Shown here: in pieces, positions 43,202-46,855 of the stretch | Layout: every line of letters starts with the position of its first letter | How positions within the stretch are numbered: position 1 is the first letter of the stretch | From: Flavobacterium psychrophilum | GTDB taxonomy: Bacteria; Bacteroidota; Bacteroidia; Flavobacteriales; Flavobacteriaceae | Assembly (NCBI GenBank): GCA_003243255.1 | Contig: QFQM01000013.1 | Coordinates: 1-46,855, forward strand | Direction: 5' to 3' | Length of the DNA: 46,855 bases | Program-made: the position numbers and the translations under genes | Notes under the pieces: generated by a model | The model's input: only the letters and a program-made list of their open reading frames with translations | Database searches by the model: none | What the model was told of the DNA's origin: nothing

Positions 43202-43465
43202 ATGATTGATATACTAAAGGGTAAAAAGAATTTTTCACTAAAAGACAGTCCTAAGATATCTGCTATTAAGGCAGTTACATGGCGCATAGTAGGAACTATA
43301 GATACCATGGTCATATCATTTATATTAACCGGTAGTGCAAAGGTTGCTGTTTCAATTGGCGGTTTTGAAGTGTTTTCAAAATGTTTGCTGTACTTTTTGC
43401 ATGAAAGGGCATGGGCCAGAATAACACGAAAAGATGGAGAAGGAGAGATTACAGTTTCTGAATAA
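43202..43465 (+). CDS. DUF2061 small membrane protein
   Basis: An 87-residue protein with two hydrophobic helices (~25-42 and ~47-66) and the DUF2061 pattern SAIKAVTWRIVGTIDTMVIS followed by FEVFSKCLLYFLHERAWARI. The function is not known. Genes of this family often lie at the head of sulfate-assimilation operons in Bacteroidota, and here it is the first gene, overlapping cysH by 32 bases; a role in sulfate or sulfite handling at the membrane is an inference from position only. Confidence 0.88.
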   Translation: MIDILKGKKNFSLKDSPKISAIKAVTWRIVGTIDTMVISFILTGSAKVAVSIGGFEVFSKCLLYFLHERAWARITRKDGEGEITVSE

Positions 43466-44153
43466 CGAGCTGAAAGGGCTGCCGCTTGCTGATGCTATTG
43501 CGCTGGTTGTAAATGCTGCGGATGGCAGGAAGGTTTTCTCAACTTCCTTTGGTATAGAAGATCAGTTGCTAACGCATTATATCGCACCTTTTGCAGAGGA
43601 TGTCGAAGTATTTACGCTTGATACAGGCAGGCAGTTCAATGAAACGTATGAGGTGTTTCAAAAAACGCAGGATAAATACCCTCAGCTTAGGATAAAAACT
43701 TTTTTTCCGGATCAGGGAGATATTGCTGCTTATGTAAATCAGCACGGTGTAAACGGTTTTTACGACAGTATCGAAAGCCGTAAAGAATGCTGCCGGATCC
43801 GTAAGGTAAAGCCGTTGCAAACCGCCATAGCAGGTGCCTCGTTATGGATAACAGGCCTTCGTGCCGAACAATCGCAAAACCGTGAAGGGATGGAGTACCT
43901 GGAATGGGATGAGGCTAACAGTTTGGTTAAGTTCAATCCGTTGCTGGATTATTCGCTGAAAGAAGTTGAAACGCTGGTTGAAGCCCACAGAATACCCATT
44001 AGCAGCCTTTACAAAAAAGGGTATCTGAGCATAGGTTGTGCGCCATGTACGCGTGCACTGTTTGAGGGTGAAGACTTCAGGGCCGGACGATGGTGGTGGG
44101 AAAACGGAAAAAAAGAATGTGGTTTACACATACACTCTGATAAAAATTATTGA
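43434..44153 (+). CDS. cysH: Adenylyl-sulfate reductase (APS reductase, CysH type)
   Basis: CysH reduces activated sulfate to sulfite. The 239-residue protein has the PP-loop-like ATP-pyrophosphatase fold (VFSTSFGIEDQLLTHYIA, FTLDTGRQFNETYEV) and two cysteine pairs, Cys119-Cys120 in KECCRIRK and Cys202/Cys205 in GCAPCTRAL. These bind a 4Fe-4S cluster and mark it as an APS rather than PAPS reductase. The catalytic Cys is in KECGLH near the end. This agrees with the lack of a cysC domain in the window. The ATG at 43434 is the only plausible one and overlaps the DUF2061 gene. Confidence 0.95.
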   Translation: MEKERLQFLNNELKGLPLADAIALVVNAADGRKVFSTSFGIEDQLLTHYIAPFAEDVEVFTLDTGRQFNETYEVFQKTQDKYPQLRIKTFFPDQGDIAAYVNQHGVNGFYDSIESRKECCRIRKVKPLQTAIAGASLWITGLRAEQSQNREGMEYLEWDEANSLVKFNPLLDYSLKEVETLVEAHRIPISSLYKKGYLSIGCAPCTRALFEGEDFRAGRWWWENGKKECGLHIHSDKNY

Positions 44154-44156
44154 TAC

Positions 44157-45062
44157 ATGACACAGCATACACAATCGCACTTGCAGACGCTGGAAGACGA
44201 AAGCATATATATAATACGTGAAGTAGTGGCACAGTTTCAAAAGCCGGTGCTGCTTTTCTCCGGAGGAAAGGATTCGATTACGCTGGCAAGGCTGGCGCAA
44301 AAGGCCTTTTATCCGGCTAAGATTCCTTTTCCGTTCCTGCATATAGACACAGGGCATAATTTTCTTGAGACAATAGAATTCAGAGATCAGCTGGTAAAAG
44401 AGCTTGGTGTTGAACTAATAGTGCGGTATGTGCAGGATAGTATTGACCAGAAAAAAGTTCAGGAAGAAACCGGAAAGCACGCCAGCCGCAATGCACTGCA
44501 AACAGTAACCCTGCTTGATGCAATTGAGGAATTTGGATTTGATGCCTGTATGGGTGGTGCGCGTCGTGATGAGGAAAAGTCCAGGGCTAAAGAGCGCATC
44601 TTTTCTGTACGTGATGATTTTGGGCAATGGGATGCTAAGAAACAGCGCCCGGAATTGTTCAATATACTGAACGGGAAGATTCATTTCGGAGAGAATGTCA
44701 GGGCATTCCCTATCAGCAACTGGACGGAAGAAGATGTATGGAGTTATATCGCTCAGGAGGGTATTGGTTTACCAACAATCTATTTTGCGCATCAGCGTAA
44801 GCTTGTAAAAAGGGATGGCGCTTATCTGGCACATTCTGAATACCTGAACCTGGTGGATAGTGATGAGATAGTGGATACGGTTGTTCGCTTCCGTACGGTT
44901 GGGGATATGACCTGTACTGCGGCTTTTTTATCTGAAGCTTCAACAATTACTGATATTATGTATGAAAATAAAGCCTCAAAATCTTCTGAAAGGGGTGCGC
45001 GTATGGATGATAAACGTTCTGAAGCGGCACTTGAGCAAAGAAAGAAAGGAGGGTATTTTTAA
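44157..45062 (+). CDS. cysD: Sulfate adenylyltransferase subunit 2
   Basis: CysD makes APS from ATP and sulfate, driven by GTP hydrolysis in CysN. The 301-residue protein has the ATP-binding PP-loop LLFSGGKDSITLARLA and the family runs FLHIDTGHNFLETIEFRD, DACMGGARRDEEKSRAKERI and FPISNWTEEDVWSYI; it ends in the usual RKKGGYF. It follows cysH by 3 bp and precedes cysN by 2 bp, so the three enzyme genes are translated together. Confidence 0.97.
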   Translation: MTQHTQSHLQTLEDESIYIIREVVAQFQKPVLLFSGGKDSITLARLAQKAFYPAKIPFPFLHIDTGHNFLETIEFRDQLVKELGVELIVRYVQDSIDQKKVQEETGKHASRNALQTVTLLDAIEEFGFDACMGGARRDEEKSRAKERIFSVRDDFGQWDAKKQRPELFNILNGKIHFGENVRAFPISNWTEEDVWSYIAQEGIGLPTIYFAHQRKLVKRDGAYLAHSEYLNLVDSDEIVDTVVRFRTVGDMTCTAAFLSEASTITDIMYENKASKSSERGARMDDKRSEAALEQRKKGGYF

Positions 45063-45064
45063 TT

Positions 45065-46306
45065 ATGGATTTATTACGAATTAATACTGCCGGAAGCGTT
45101 GACGATGGCAAAAGTACACTTATAGGCCGCTTTTTGAATGACAGCAATGCGCTTACCAAAGAGCAGATTGAACTGATTGAGCGCAAAACAAGAGAAAAAG
45201 GGCTTGATGACCTTGATTTTTCTGTTATAACCGATGGCCTAATCGCCGAAAGGGAACAGGGCATTACGATTGATGTAGCGCATATCTATTTTTCATCATC
45301 AGAAAGGAAATTCATCATTGCTGATAGCCCGGGGCATATAGAATATACCCGAAATATGGTTACAGGGGCTTCGAATTCGGAAGTTTCTATTATTCTTATT
45401 GATGCCCGTAAAGGATTGCTGGAACAGACGCACAGGCATTATTTTATAAGCTGCCTGCTGCGATTGCAAACGGTAATCTTCTGCATCAATAAAATGGATC
45501 TGGTAGATTACAGCGAAGATGTATTTTTCGCTATAGCCTCTGATATCAATAAGATGGCAGCGCAATTTGAATATAAGCCGGACATACATATACTGCCTGT
45601 AAGTTCGCTGAAGGGAGATAATGTAGTTGAGGTATCAAAATATACCGATTGGTATAAAGGAAAGACATTGTCTGAAGTGCTTCATGAAATTATACCGAAC
45701 GCTATAAAAACAGACGATTTCAGGCTGGATATTCAACAGGTGCTGCATGTACAGAATGCAGAGTTTACCGATTACCGCGCTTATGCCGGCAGGATAATCA
45801 GCGGAGGTATCAGCGTTGGAGATAGTATTACAGTACTGCCTTCGGGTCAGAAGAGCGAAGTGATCGAGATCAGGAAGTTCACCACTACTTTTAGCGAAGC
45901 CAAAGCGGGAGATTCCATCCAGTTAAGGCTGAAAGATGAGGTGGATATCAGCCGCAGTTCGATGCTGGTAAAATCTGACAACGAAAAACTGCTAAGCAGG
46001 GAGATTGCTGCCACTTTAGTATGGATGGATGAAAAACCGGCCCTAGTGTCGGGTAAATATATACTTCAGGCCGGTACACGAACGGTTGCCTGCAAACTGC
46101 AGTCAATTGATGGTGTGATACCTCCTGAAAATCCTTCAGCGATAGCTGAAGCTGATAATTTAAAGCTGAATGATATTGCTAAAGTTCAGCTAAAAACTGC
46201 TAATCCGGCATTTTTGGATGCCTTTAGCACAAACAGGCAAAACGGCTCTTTTATCCTTATAGACGCTCAGTCTAACAATACTGTGGCTGTAGGATTTGCC
46301 GAATAA
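45065..46306 (+). CDS. cysN: Sulfate adenylyltransferase subunit 1, GTPase
   Basis: CysN is the regulatory GTPase partner of CysD. The 413-residue protein has the G-domain motifs GSVDDGKSTLIGR, REQGITIDVAHIYF, ADSPGHIEYTRNM and NKMDLVDY, then two beta-barrel domains like those of EF-Tu (AGRIISGGISVGDSITVL). It lacks the C-terminal APS kinase (CysC) domain found in some fusions, which fits APS being the substrate of this CysH. It closes the operon; sulfite reductase and siroheme genes do not follow it here. Confidence 0.96.
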   Translation: MDLLRINTAGSVDDGKSTLIGRFLNDSNALTKEQIELIERKTREKGLDDLDFSVITDGLIAEREQGITIDVAHIYFSSSERKFIIADSPGHIEYTRNMVTGASNSEVSIILIDARKGLLEQTHRHYFISCLLRLQTVIFCINKMDLVDYSEDVFFAIASDINKMAAQFEYKPDIHILPVSSLKGDNVVEVSKYTDWYKGKTLSEVLHEIIPNAIKTDDFRLDIQQVLHVQNAEFTDYRAYAGRIISGGISVGDSITVLPSGQKSEVIEIRKFTTTFSEAKAGDSIQLRLKDEVDISRSSMLVKSDNEKLLSREIAATLVWMDEKPALVSGKYILQAGTRTVACKLQSIDGVIPPENPSAIAEADNLKLNDIAKVQLKTANPAFLDAFSTNRQNGSFILIDAQSNNTVAVGFAE

Positions 46307-46342
46307 TATATAAAGTTTGGTTGGTTTGTTATTTTTGTTAAG

Positions 46343-46380
46343 AAAGCTGTGTTTCGAAAGAAATGCAGCTTTTCTTTTTT
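46343..46380 (+). terminator. Terminator of the sulfate assimilation operon
   Basis: Thirteen-pair stem (46343-46355 with 46360-46372, two G-U pairs) closed by a GAAA tetraloop, followed by TCTTTTTT. The last two bases overlap the stop codon of the convergent MarC-type gene. Confidence 0.88.
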
Positions 46381-46855
46381 AATTAAAAGGGATAGTTTTT
46401 AATATGTTCACTACCGAACTGCTGATGTACTGTACCCCAATTGCAATAACTATAAAACCGATGATTCTTGAGATAGCTACGATACCCGATGCTCCCAATA
46501 TTCTTGAAAGGTAGTGGGCACTTCTAAGCATTAAAAAGATTACTCCTGCTACTGCTGCCATAGCAACACAGGCTATTATTTTTTGCTCTATTCCGGTATA
46601 GTCCTGGTACATGGCAATAAGCAAAGAGATAGATCCCGGCCCTGCAAGCATAGGGATAGCAAGGGGGGTAAGTGCGATGTCATTCCTGTTTTGGGCGTCG
46701 TTCTCTACTTTTTTATTTACCCCACGGGTCTTTTTAAATTTACCGGTTAAAAGGGAAAAACCCGAATTTACAATGATAAAACCACCGGCGATCCTTAAGG
46801 CATCAATGCTGATGCCAAAGAAAGCAAGCACATACTGGCCTATAAAAAATGAGAT
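46379..46855 (-). CDS. MarC-family integral membrane protein, 5' truncated
   Basis: The C-terminal 158 residues of a MarC/UPF0056 protein; the reading frame stays open to the window edge (reading ISFFIGQYVLAFFGI), so the true start is outside. About four membrane helices remain. Family landmarks are GISIDALRIAGGFIIVNSGF, the central NDIALTPLAIPMLAGPGSIS with the conserved PLAIPMLAGPG, and GASGIVAISRIIGFIVIAIG. The family is about 200 residues and of unproven function; despite its name it is not part of the Mar regulon. A GTG at 46831 is an internal Val. It is convergent with cysN. Confidence 0.92.
   Translation of the reverse strand: MSFFIGQYVLAFFGISIDALRIAGGFIIVNSGFSLLTGKFKKTRGVNKKVENDAQNRNDIALTPLAIPMLAGPGSISLLIAMYQDYTGIEQKIIACVAMAAVAGVIFLMLRSAHYLSRILGASGIVAISRIIGFIVIAIGVQYISSSVVNILKTIPFN

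Overview
The window is a piece of a Bacteroidota chromosome, most likely from a member of the Flavobacteriaceae close to Flavobacterium. The evidence is a set of promoter -7 boxes of the form TAnnTTTG, the absence of Shine-Dalgarno sequences before almost all genes, a SusC/SusD pair, secreted proteins ending in a type IX secretion (T9SS) sorting domain, and the sequences of the ribosomal proteins. I see no rRNA, tRNA, CRISPR array, insertion sequence, phage gene or frameshifted gene. Intergenic gaps are all under 300 bases.

Layout. 1-1440: the 3' part of a serine hydrolase gene of the prolyl-oligopeptidase type and a rhomboid protease gene. 1467-9910, minus strand: rlmB, then a four-gene SusC/SusD outer-membrane uptake operon with two extra surface lipoproteins, then an Omp85-like outer-membrane protein. 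10092-13448: str operon (rpsL, rpsG, fusA, rpsJ), closed by a strong terminator. 13702-27308: one long S10-spc-alpha ribosomal cluster of 27 genes, rplC to rplQ, with secY, infA and rpoA inside it, starting from its own promoter. 27473-30067: carA and eno, each with its own terminator. 30233-39231: a cassette of a sensor histidine kinase with periplasmic TPRs, its LytTR response regulator, and three related secreted leucine-rich-repeat proteins. 39406-43123: citrate synthase, then two guanidine-modifying enzymes of the arginine/citrulline type and an Rrf2 regulator. 43202-46306: assimilatory sulfate reduction genes (DUF2061, cysH, cysD, cysN). 46379 to the end: a MarC-family membrane protein gene cut by the window edge.

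The most interesting structure is in the two-component cassette. The 11-bp word CAAATTCTAAA occurs four times, as two direct-repeat pairs. Both pairs have exactly a 21-bp period. One pair lies before the kinase-regulator operon and the other before the first leucine-rich-repeat gene. In both places the pair ends 28 or 29 bp before a perfect TAnnTTTG box. Paired direct repeats two helical turns apart are the usual target form of LytTR regulators, so I read this as an autoregulated circuit that switches on a T9SS-exported, calcium-loop-bearing LRR surface protein.

Other signals worth following are a structured RNA element directly before rpsD (a candidate S4 autoregulatory site), an 11-bp direct repeat before carA, an interrupted palindrome in the promoter of the sulfate operon next to an Rrf2 gene, a 25-bp perfect hairpin that is both terminator and part of the next promoter, and a C-rich initially transcribed sequence shared by the rpsL, rplC and carA promoters.
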